Assembly (NCBI GenBank): GCA_030761205.1
Contig: JAULJL010000035.1
Coordinates: 13,348,001 to 13,412,000 of the forward strand
Direction of reading: 5' to 3'
DNA length: 64,000 nucleotides
From: Fremontodendron californicum
Taxonomy: Eukaryota > Streptophyta > Magnoliopsida > Malvales > Malvaceae
Made by a program: the position numbers and the translations under genes. The notes below the pieces were generated by a model. The model had not been told where the DNA came from. It did not search any database and was given only the letters and a program-made list of their open reading frames with translations. This document shows positions 1 to 11,200 of the stretch, one piece after another (positions within the stretch are counted from its first letter, which is position 1; every line of letters begins with the position of its first letter).

Positions 1-2103
1 AGATAATAGACTCAAAAATAGAAACAAGCAAGCAACCAAATTAAAACAAGCTTCATATTTATGTATTAGAAGAAGATTTAAAGCATCAAAACTTGTTAAA
101 TATCAAGAATAACATGAAATAAAAAATGCAAACAGCAACTATAAAAAAAACTAGGCCATTCGGCCACCTCAAAAAAAAAAAAAAGTTTCAAAACTTTTTA
201 CAAGAAAGAATCAAGAAGGAACTTAAAGAAGAATGTTAAAAACACTTATTTAAAAAGAAAAATCAAAATGAAACTCACCAAATATTAAATGAAAACAGTA
301 AATCAAGAATGGAAAATCAAAGAAAGTGCAAGAGTATGGTGCTTAAAGCAACCTATAGAAGCTATCTTCTAAGCTTTTTCTCTTCTAACTTTCTTTTCTT
401 TTTCTAATTTGCTTTTCAACAATGGAGAGAAAATCAGCCAAAACCAAGAGAGAATAAAGAGTGAATAGCTAAAAAATGAAAGAGAGAGGCCCCCTCCTTG
501 TAGTGGCCGAATGGCCCTTATCCCCTAGGATGTTATCATCTTTTCTTCAACCTATTTTCATCCAAAGGCTATTGATACAAGATGTTTAAAAAATGAAATT
601 ATCACCCTTAGATTAGGCCATCAGCTATCCACAATTACAGCTGTTCAAGAATTTTAAGCCATTATGTTGACACTCTCCCTCTTTATGCATTGGTCCAGGT
701 GGCTTATTTGCAAAGGCTTGATAAAAAAATAACTAACTTCCTCTTCATTGTTGGCCTTTTGATCAAAAATAAAAAAATAACTACCCATCCTTGGGCCTTG
801 GCCGGCCAACCCCTTTTCTTCCAGCCCATGTTTCATTTTTTTAAAAGGTAAGAAAAACCCTTTTCGGTTTCTTGGATAAAATGACCTTTTTGCCCCCCGA
901 ACATAAATAAATAGCAAACGGACTCCAAATTCAAATTTTATTTTTTCAATACTTTAAAAATAATAAAACATTGAATTTTGAAGGTTTTCAAAAAAATTCG
1001 AGTCCATTTGCTATTTATTTGGATTTTTTCTTCCAAAATTGCCCTTTTGTGCTCCCAAACTTTACCATTTTTTTTAAATGAGCTCCAAATCCATATTTTT
1101 CTTCATCAATCTATTCCAAATAATTCAAAAGTGTGATCTGGAAGTTTTCATAATTTTTGGAACTCATTTGATATTTTTTTGGGATTTATCTGCTTGAATT
1201 ACTGCATAGGGGGCCCGGGATTTGGTCATTTTGCAAACGAACTCCGAATCCGGATTTTCTTTTTCGAATCTCTTCCAAATAATTTAAAAATGAGATTGCA
1301 AATTTTCAGAATTTTTGGAGTTCATTTGCTATTTTTTCGAGATTTATCTTTTTGAATTTCTACATAGAAGACCCAAGATTTGGCCATTTTGCAAACGAAC
1401 TCCGAATCAAGATTTTCTTTCTCCAATCTCATCGAAATAATTTAAGAGTGAGATCTGCAATTTTTCAAAATTTTTGGAGTTTATTTGCTATTTTTCCCAG
1501 ATTTTCCAATTTTGCCCTTTTGCCTCCGAAACTCGGTTTTGCTCAAAACAAGTTCGATTTTCAGATTTCCTTCAAACTGAGCTTTGGGCTATCCTTTTTT
1601 AATCACTCATCATCCATTAGGGGCTTTATTCTTATCGAATCGGGCTATTTCTGTAATTCTTTCCAATTTCATCGAAATCCACCAAAAACCCTAATTCTCG
1701 GTTTTCTTTCGGATTGACTTTTCTTTCAGTTTTTCTTTCAAATGACTTCTCCATTACCCGTATTCAGTGCTTGCCTTTCATTTGGAACCTTCAATTCCGA
1801 CCAATTTGATCGTTTAAACATTTTTCCCCAAATTTCTCGGATTAGGGTTTCTTTTCCATTGAATCTCCATAACCCAACTTCCGAACTCCATATCTTTCAA
1901 TGTAGACCTCGGATTATCAAAATTCTTTCTCCATTTTTCAATTGAACTTCAAATCTCGATTTTGAAAGTGGATTGACTTTTCGGGGTTGAGTTTTTTCAA
2001 GTTTGACTTTTTATGCTCGTCTTCTTAGACTAAGTCTCGGAGTACCACTTGCAGGAAGAAAACATACCTGTTTTAGTGGTCCGGACAAAATTAGGTGTCT
2101 ACA
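1..2103 (-). repeat. Partial LTR of the Tat/Ogre-like retrotransposon, reverse orientation
   Basis: The reverse complement starts TGTAGACACCTAATTTTGTC at 2103 and matches the first ~2.2 kb of the LTRs at 24904 and 38807, including the stretches about FGTTT-size blocks of 'plain' AT-rich text and the 'ggccgaatggcc' segment. The LTR continues past the left window edge. Base 2104 onward is not a polypurine tract, so 2103/2104 should be the outer 5' boundary of an element lying to the left on the minus strand, or the edge of a solo LTR. Short ORFs inside are noncoding LTR text. Confidence 0.88.
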
Positions 2104-2934
2104 ATATCGTACCGTAATTGTATTGCAATCCTTAATATATCTAATTACACTTATTACTTTAACAATAAATATGTGCTCATCTAAGATCATTCAATACAAT
2201 TTCTTAATTTTGAAGAGAATAAAAAGATTTTAAGGAACTCAAAGCCTCCCCAAAGTCTCAAGAATCAAGTTAAGAATTGAAGAAACTGAAATATTTTTGA
2301 AGAACACTATGCTTGAGTTTTGAGAATTCTCAAGTTGCTCTTCGATATCCCCTGAAAGTGAATTTCGTCAGTTTAAGATTAAGTTATCAAGATCTCTGAA
2401 GCAAAATTTTTTTTGTGAAGAAACGAATCAAAAGATTTTTATTTTAAAAAAAATCAAAAATTATAATTTTTGCGTTTGATAAATAAAATTATTACTTATC
2501 TCCAATTTTTATTGTCCTAATTTTAATTCGAAATCTATGTCTACAATATGCCATAAAGTTAGTGTGAATTAAGTTTTATATTTCATTTTACACTTTCAAC
2601 ATAACTATAGGGTTAGGAAAATAGAATATACCTAAATTCAATACATGTTAAGTGTTGATAAACAAATATATCACCTAAAATGTAATAAAAATATGAAAAT
2701 AGAATATATTATTGTACTTTTACCTATATTTTCAATATATATTTAATGATTGAAAATTTTATTGCATTAAAAAAATAGTTAAATATTTTTAATTAATTTA
2801 AAAATTGACATACATAATTTACATGAATAGAGCATAAAAGTCAACGATTAAATTAAATAAATATAAATCATATAAACAATTTAAAAAATATAAAACTAAA
2901 TTAATTTTATACCTTTATATATAAATATTTCCTT

Positions 2935-2967
<33 letters not shown>

Positions 2968-3421
2968 AATATATAAAAAATTTGCATAATTTTGAGACAT
3001 ATAATGAAAATACAAACTAAATAGGACTAGAGAGAAATTAAATGATTTTTTCATAAGTTATTTTATTTATTTATATTGTCAATAAATTAGGTTGAATAAG
3101 TGAAGTTAAAGTAGAATGGAATTCAAATTTAATCCAATTGGTTCATTTAATCACTTTTAAAAAATGACATTTAAGATTTAAATTTCAATATTTGTAAAAA
3201 AAAAAAATTATATTCTCAAATTACAACATTTTTGTATTGTATAAAAAATGCAATGAATCATTTATTAAATAAAAACAAAATAGTGTAGTATAAGTTTGAC
3301 GGGGCGAGTTCTAAATTAGCATAAGGCTGAAGTAAAATTATAGTATAAGGATGCATTTGAATTTTACTGCACTTCCGGTGCGTGAAATCCCAAACTCCCA
3401 TTGACATTAAATACATTGCAT

Positions 3422-3960
3422 AGTACATTTGGATAGGCACACTGCTGTGAAATTTTCTTCACTGCTCCTCACTTAAAGAGTCAGGATTAGTGAAATTCAC
3501 TGGACCTGTTTGGAGGTAAAGTTATACTTTATCTTTTTTTTTCTAATATATTTTTTATTTTATTAATTTTTTTCTTCATTTTATTAATTTTTTATTTAAA
3601 AATATATATTTATATTTTATTTTATTTAATATAATATAATAAATAAATTTATATAATAATTAGTTAATTAATTAAAATATTTAAATAAATATATAAAATA
3701 ATATGTATTAAAATTTTAAATATTATTAAAATATACATAAAAATATTTATTAATACACTCTTATATTAATGTTTTTAACAGTCATTTTTCTTTTTTATCT
3801 CATCATCATCGTTGCTTTATTATCTAAAAATATATCCTACTACTGATTTTAATCTTACCGCTACAGTATCCAATCTCACTGCTACAGTATTTAATGTCAC
3901 TTTCACCACTATTTTCAATTTCACCGAAACCAATCTAATCGTTCATCCAAATGAACCCAA
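3422..3960. repeat. MITE-like element, copy 1
   Basis: The left end reads catttggataggcac and the reverse complement of the right end reads catttggatgaacgatt, giving short imperfect terminal inverted repeats around an AT-rich interior. The right ~120 bp (3835-3957, a ladder of 'aatctcactgctacagta'-type phrases) is repeated at 7262-7384. Family not identified; boundaries are approximate. Confidence 0.45.
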
Positions 3961-4554
3961 ATGAAACATTCTTTTATAGTTAACTAGAATTAAGACCACG
4001 CTTTCGTTGGGGCATTTTTAATTTTTTTTATAATTTTTTAATTAATTAGTAACAATAAATTAGTTTTAAATTATATTTTATTAAATAATAATTAATTATT
4101 TACTTTTTCTATTTTTAAATTGTAATAATATTAATATAATTATATTTTGTTAATTATGAAAATTAAATTTATGAAAATTTTTTATTTATAAATTGCGTAA
4201 TACAAATACATTTTCAAATGTCATTTATATGTATTTTTGAAAAATATTTAGACCTTATTGTATACTGTGTATTTTTATTTATAAAAGGTAAAAAATAATA
4301 AATAAAAAAATAAAATTATGATTTATATTTTATTCTCTCGTAAGATCGATTTCCTCATATAAGTTAGCAAATAAAGAAAATTCTTTAAAATTAGCAAATT
4401 ATAAAAAAATAAAACAATAATAATAATAATAAACTACAACTATTTTTTCTTGATTTTTCTATTTTCTATTTTTTAATTTTTTATTCATATTCTTCTTAAT
4501 TATAAAACATAAAAACAAAAATAAAACCACAAATAACATTTTTTGATTTTTTTT

Positions 4555-4872
4555 TCTTTTATCTTTTTTTAAATTTTTTTTCCTTCTCCTTCTTCCTTTC
4601 TTTCTTTCGACCGACTGTTTGTGCCGTCGTCAACCACGTTGAGGCAGCTGATCGGCCTCTCATGGTCCTCTCCTCTATTCCTCTCTTTCCTCCTCCCCTC
4701 TTCTCCTCCTCCCTTTCTTTAGCCGTCCAACCTCCACCGATAAAGGCCGAACGGTACAATCCTTCAGCCTTCAGCCACCTTTTTGTCCTCTACCTTCAAC
4801 CTCCATTTTCTTCTCTCCCCTCTTCTCCCCTCCCCTCCCCTCCTCTCATCTCATCTCATCTCTTTTTTTTTT
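4555..4872. repeat. Pyrimidine-rich low-complexity tract
   Basis: The + strand is dominated by C/T runs (tctcctcctccc, cccctcccctcccc, then T-runs). ORFs are open on both strands only because of the biased composition; no protein resemblance is seen. Confidence 0.6.
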
Positions 4873-4975
4873 TCTTTTTCAAACCATATCAAATTACTCT
4901 TTTACCCTCACAAGAATATAAAATAGGATAAAAATGCCTTAAAACATTTCAAAAATACCTCTCTTGTCCTAAGAC

Positions 4976-5490
4976 TAGATTTATTCAAGGGTCGGGCTAT
5001 CCGTCTAAACCCGAAGGGCCGCCCTTATTTTAGAGGGTTTGGACAAAATTATTAGGCCCGAAATATGAGCTTGGGCAAAAAAATGAGGCCCATTTAGAAA
5101 ATTGGTCGGGTTTTGGCTCCAACAATTAAGGCATGAGCCGGCCCTGCCTATTTTTTATTTATATATATATATATATTGTGTAATTTATATCATATATATA
5201 ATATTATAGTGTAAATATTTAAAAACATGTTAATTTATCCATGTTTTAGAACTTAATAAAAGAAAAAAAAATATAAAATTACTAAAATTATATAATAATA
5301 AAAATATTTGTTTAAAATTTTTATAAAAAAATAATATGGACGGGCCTAAATGGGTTTAAACTATCTATTTACAAATATGGACGGATTTGGACAAAATTTA
5401 AAACGCATATTTCGGACTGGACTTGAGTAAATAAATATGTTATTAACACCGTAACTAAACCTAATCCGATCCGACCCAACCTATAAGTAC
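4976..5490. repeat. Dispersed G-rich repeat fragment ('gggtcgggc...aggcccg' type)
   Basis: Phrases such as gggtcgggctatccg, ttattaggcccgaaat, aattggtcgggttttgg and acgggcctaaatggg form a degenerate repeat split by a TA-rich stretch. I recall similar text as abundant in cotton-like (Malvaceae) genomes; this is recollection, not a database result. Related fragments with 'gagctgtttatggatcg' wording occur near 6705 and 22876. Confidence 0.4.
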
Positions 5491-6737
5491 CTCTATCTAA
5501 GATCATATTAAATTACTTTTACCCCTATAAAAGACAAAATAAAACAAAAATACCAAAAACATTTAAAAAATAATTATAGAAGATAATAATTGTTTTAGAG
5601 TCTTAAATTCAATCTCTACATTTCTCAATCGCAAGTAAAAACAAATATTTCTGGGGGTGCCCCTAAAATTCGCCTCTGGTTTTATAGATGTGATTGCACA
5701 CTTGATCGTGCTCTACAATAATATCACGTGTCAAATCAAAATTATTGAACTAACTTTATGGTATTATTATTATACAAATATATTTTGTGATTTGACTTTA
5801 GACAAGCAATTTCGTTCATGAAAAAAAATGTAAACTAAAAAATTATGATTAATCTTTTAAATCATCAACAAATTTTCGTTTCTTGAAAAATTATATGAAT
5901 TTTAAGTAAAATAGTTTTCAAGAGTGGTAAACTTTAGATTTTTTCCTTTTAAAATTTAACTCTATATACGATATTTGAGAAAAACACATACCTATAAATG
6001 CAAGTAGTAATAGTAAATCTAAAAAGAAATAGGATTTTTCTTCACTTTTTTCTCGTGTAAAAGTTTTGAAGTGAGATTAATAATATACTCTTTTTTAAAA
6101 AAAAAAAATTGTTCACTTTCTATATCAAGTTTCCTTAATTCTTTATTTATTTTTTTAAAAAAAATTGAGATTAACCGAATTCAATATCATAAATCATTAC
6201 ACAAACTCAATAAAAAAACTATCAAAATATTAAAAATGAAGTAATAACAAAAATATAATTATGATATATTTATGTCTATTATTTATTTATTTCATATGTA
6301 TTTAAAAAATTACTTACTCATCTCGTAACTTTTTTTTTCTTTTTCTCAATGCATAAATTTTATTTTTTTCATTCACATTATAAGCGTGCCATAATCTATA
6401 TTCAATGAATTAATTAATAATGTGACAAGAGAAACGAAAATAATTACTTATACTTAATCTTTAATCAATAGTTATTAAATGATAAAATTTTTATTATATT
6501 TTCATAGAGTACTTTCTTTAATAGAGATTAAAAAAAAATTAACTTTAATATATTTTGTTTTAATTTTTTATAAAAAAGTTATTATAGGATGTACTTTGAA
6601 AAATAATTTTGAAATGTATGTTGGATTTGTCGAGTTATTATGTGTTGATTTATTGATTGATTTGTTTATTTGATTTATTTTAATGATTTTTATGAATGTA
6701 ATTAGAGCTGTTTATGGATCGAGTCGGATTGATTAAG

Positions 6738-7386
6738 ACTCCTTTTGGATTTAAAGGGAGCCCAGTTCGATGCGATTGGGGCATAAATATAATAAATATA
6801 TAATAAATTTTATGAATGCTCCAATGAAAGAAAAGATCCGTAAGTGGGAGAGAGCTTTTTACCATTTAACCCTTTGGGGTTAATTTTTTTTTTATTTTTA
6901 ATATAATAAATATATAATAAATTTTATTATTATATAATACATATATATTTTATTTTTCTATAATAATTTAATAAATATATAAAATTTATTATTATAAAAT
7001 TAATAAGAATTAATTGGAAATAAATAATTACATGAATAATAAAAAATAGATACAAAAATATTATTTGCTATATTATTTGTAATTTTTATTAATAAAATTA
7101 TTATTTAATATAAATATAATTTTAATTATTTATTTATCTTATAAATATCAAATAAACTAAATATTTTATTATCTGTACATATTTTAATCTAATATCCTCA
7201 ATGATTATTTTTTTCTCTCACTATAATTCACCTCACTGTCATCGTTGTTTTTTTTAATCCCACCACTGATTTTAATCTCACCATTACAGTACTCAATCTC
7301 ACTGCTACAATAATTAATCTCACATTCATCGCTATTTTTAATCTTACCGGAATCAATTTCACCGTCCATCAAAATGGATCTTAAGT
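6738..7386. repeat. MITE-like element, copy 2
   Basis: The right ~120 bp (7262-7384) aligns with 3835-3957, and the left end contains ccttttggatttaaag, mirroring the reverse complement of the right end (ccattttgatggacgg). The interior is almost pure A/T. The left boundary is uncertain. Confidence 0.4.
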
Positions 7387-7973
7387 CATAATAAAAAAAT
7401 TCTTGTTCAAGGCTCAGTTCGACTCAATTTGTCGAAGCTCAAAGGCTTATTTTTTTTTCAATTATATTTTATATTTTTAAATGTATAACAAAATTTATTT
7501 ATTAAAAAAAATATGCTTGAGCCGAGTTAGACCAAAACTGAGCTTAACTTTAAAAAACTTTATCCAAGATCCAAGCTAAATAGAGTTGGATCTATCGAGT
7601 CGAGCAAATAATTTGATTTTTGGATAAATCTAAATATAATATTTGATTATGATAATTTCTCTTTGCTTGTAGTTTCATAAAAAAAAACCTTCGTGTTATT
7701 GTTATAATATCCTAATAAAAATATAAATAAAAAATGAAACAAGAGTAAATGAAACTGATCAAAATTATTTTAAATTTTGTTTACTTATTTATCAAATAAA
7801 AAATTTTAATTTGTTAATTCTAATTGAAAATATAATATTCATTTAATTATTTAAAAAATACTTGACGAATTTTTAGTAAAGAAATTTCTTCTGAAGAGTT
7901 ATTGACGGCTAAAGGCTGAAGTAAATCCAGACCAACCGCCCATAATATTAGAGCTGTCTCCGACACGTGGAAT

Positions 7974-7979
7974 TTTATA
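7974..7979. promoter_or_regulatory. G-box (CACGTG) upstream of pyruvate kinase
   Basis: A palindromic CACGTG within gacacgtgga lies about 250 bp before the pyruvate kinase start codon. This matches the consensus bound by plant bZIP/bHLH factors. A possible TATA element (tattatataatt) lies near 8045-8056. Function is inferred from position only. Confidence 0.4.
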
Positions 7980-8226
7980 GCATCATTAATCCGCCGCTTA
8001 AAAACATTAAATAAATAAATTAGATTAAATTTACGATGATTGCGTATTATATAATTGTCAATTTCTGTCGTGTAATAAAAATGCAACAAACGAAAACTAA
8101 AGAAAGTCATTCTCTCTGAAATCTGAATTCAAAAGAAAAAAAAAAGAAAAAGAAAAAATCTTTCACTTTCTTTCTTCAGTTTCTTCTCGGTGTTTTATTT
8201 CTTGAATTTAATTTCCGAGGAAAAAA

Positions 8227-11200
8227 ATGAATTCACATCACTTACTTCTTGAAGAACCCATAAGAATGGCTTCCATTCTTGAGCCATCAAAACCTGTAAG
8301 TTTTTTTTTTTTTTTAACTTGCATAAAACCCAGAAAAAAAAAACTCATTTTTCTTTCTGGTAAAGTTTTTTTTTTCCTTTTTAAAATTTTGATTATACTG
8401 TTTATCAATCTTCTGATTTTTAGGTGATGAGTAATATGAAGAGAAACCAAAAGAAGAAATAAAAAAAAAAAAAGAAAAACAAGAATATTATATGTATAGT
8501 GTATACTGAAATTATGTGGCCAAATGGGTTTTCAAAGAAAAAAGATTGAAGCAAAAGAAAACTTTGGTATAGATAGTGGGAAATTTTCCTAGATACTTGT
8601 TTTGTTTGATAAGAAAATTTGAAGAAAGTTAAAGAATTTTACTTCTAATTAGTTAAAGAAACTTTTTGGGACTTATAATTAAACAATCAAAATAAAAAAA
8701 ATTATAAAAGAACATGGCATATTTAACTTTTACTAGCAGCTTTTTTTTTTTTTTTTTTTTAAAATCCTTAGAAGAATTTGGATGATATTGCTAATTTTTG
8801 GTTTGAATGTGGATTGCAGAGTTTCTTTCCTGCAATGACAAAAATTGTGGGGACACTTGGTCCAAAGTCGCGAACTGTTGAAATAATTTCTGGTTGTCTT
8901 AAGGCTGGAATGTCTGGTATTACTTTTCTTTTTATAATGTTAGTTTTATTTGATCATAGTCTGAGAATGCAATTTTAGTTTAATTTTGGTTAGTTTGCTT
9001 AGTTAGGCTATGGATGACAAACATTACATCAAATCTTAGTCCTTTTTGGCTGTATTTTTTGTTCATTGAAAGCCGGTTCAATTTACTTATGGATGTTAGC
9101 TATTTGCATCAGGTTCATTTGACTTTAGAATTTAGAGACAAAAGAAACAATGCATTTATAATGTGTTTATATATTTGACTAATAGAATAGAATTTCATAT
9201 GCTTTTGAGGTGATTGTGCTTTGTTTTCTTCAGTGGCGAGGTTCGATTTTTCGTGGGGTGATATTGAATTTCACCAAGAGACATTGGAAAATTTGAAGAT
9301 AGCTGTTAAGAGTAGTAGGAAGCTCTGTGGTGTAAGCCTCTTTTATACTTTAGTTTAAAACTGACCCTTTATTATTCCTTCTGTTATTTTACTCCATTGA
9401 AGTCCTTTACTTGATATGTTCATCATGTTACAGTCATAGCATGCATGGCCATTCATTGTAGAATACGTTTATGACATGCATGGTCATTATTTGTATATAC
9501 CGGTGCATCAATTTATTCATTCTTTAAATGCATCATGTTGGCATTAGATTGCATCCATGGCATACATAGTCATCATAATTTCTCTGTATATGCTCATGCA
9601 TTAATCATCAGTATATTCATGCATATAGGAATAGAGCATGTACATTCATAATTGTATTCTTGATCTCATGGTAATAATGTCAATTTATGCAAGCCTTAAT
9701 GAAATTTTCGTTTTGCTTTGTTTTGTTTTTCCTTGTAAATTTCATCCTGAAGATCTAGAAATATGAGTGTTACAAGATTGGACCTGTTATTTCAGATTAT
9801 GCTTGATACTGGGGGTCCAGAATTGCAAGTAGTTAATAAAACAGAGCACCCCATTTCCCTTGAGGAAGATACAAAAGTCATCCTCACCCCAGATCAAGAT
9901 AAACAAGCTACTTCAAATCTGCTACCAATAAATTTTCATGGGCTGTCTAAGGTGAGCAACTTTTTTGTGGGATCTATAAATTTCATGGAGTCTCTATAGT
10001 ATGCTATTTGTCCCACTTTTGCATCTCGTATCTTCATTATCATTTATTTAAATGTCTTACATATGGATTGAAGAAAATTTTTGGTGGTTGAACTAAAACT
10101 TATGCATTTTTTCTGCATCAGGTTTTATTATTAAGAATGGATTCACTTTAGCAATTTTTTGTGAAAATCTTCTTTTTCTTCTATTCTAGATATAATTATA
10201 TTTGAAAGGGATAATTGACTGGTTTAAGTGTCAAATGTACAGGAACTAGTTTAACATAGTGGTTTGACCAAGTGAAGAATCTTTGTGAAGAGGTTGTAAA
10301 TAGATAAAAGGCATATGGGTGAACTCTTTTGTGTTCCATGGCATTCTTTATATTTTCATGTAATCGTAGTATCGTACTTCTTGTCCTTACAGGTTGTATG
10401 TTAATAAAAAGGGGATTTTCTTGTTCATCATCCATTCTTCACATACTAGTTAACTGAATTTCTTCATCCATAGTGGAGGTGACTTTTTCTTTTTTGGATT
10501 AGTATACTGGAAGGGACTTTATTATCTCCCATATAGTTTTCCCTTGTCTTCTGGTTTCTCTGTCTCTCCTCTCTTCCTCCAAGTTTTATCATGAAAAGGA
10601 AGAAGGTAGTGTGGTAATTATTCAATTCTAGCTACAGTCTTTGACTCTGTTGTCATATTTGATGTTTTATTTGGTCCTTGCAGGCAGTCAAGAAGGGAGA
10701 TACTATCTTTATTGGCCAATACCTGTTTACCGGAAATGAAACCACTTCGGTGTGGTTAGAGGTAAGGGAAAGTTAAAGGGATGAGCTCATTCTGACCAGA
10801 AAGAATATTGGCCTACATCCCGTATTGGGCATTTTTCTTGGTTATTGACACTTTACAAATAAAGAAAGCCAATTATCCTTCTATTTGAAGTGAGGTTGAT
10901 CTTATACAAGAAAGCCAATTATAAATAAAGAAAAATATTTTTCCTAGAGGATGAGAAGTAGAAGGGGTATGGAAATTTATGGGCTATTCTTGTGGTGTTT
11001 GTGTCATGGTCCAGGTTGCTGAGTTGAGTGGTGAAGATGTGGTTTGCCTAATCAAGAATTCTGCTACCTTGTCTGGGCCATTGTATACCTTGCATGTCTC
11101 TCAAATTCGTATTGATATGCCTACTTTAACTGATAAGGATAAGGAGGTAATTTCCTATTTCTTTCAGATGCGTGTTTAATTTATCTGATGAGCTAATCCA

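Larger units (their letters stand above)
2104..8226. other. AT-rich intergenic region upstream of pyruvate kinase
   Basis: About 6 kb with no ORF that resembles a protein. It is very AT-rich with short TA runs (2932-2965, 5160-5176). The parts that can be described (two MITE-like repeats, a pyrimidine tract, a G-rich dispersed repeat and a G-box) are listed separately. I see nothing else in the remainder. Confidence 0.7.

Noticed and set aside
1352..1945. ORFs of 121 and 67 codons in the left region
   Set aside because: They lie within the LTR; equivalent ORFs recur at 25133-25789 and 39004-39981 on the opposite strand with changed lengths, as expected of noncoding repeated DNA.
4559..4931. 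ORFs on both strands, Ser/Pro-rich and Lys/Arg/Glu-rich
   Set aside because: Open only because of the pyrimidine-rich composition; no protein resemblance.
5640..5720. Short GC-richer stretch resembling a possible small RNA gene
   Set aside because: No cloverleaf, no box A/B promoter and no conserved loop could be fitted; no tRNA or rRNA gene was found anywhere in the window.
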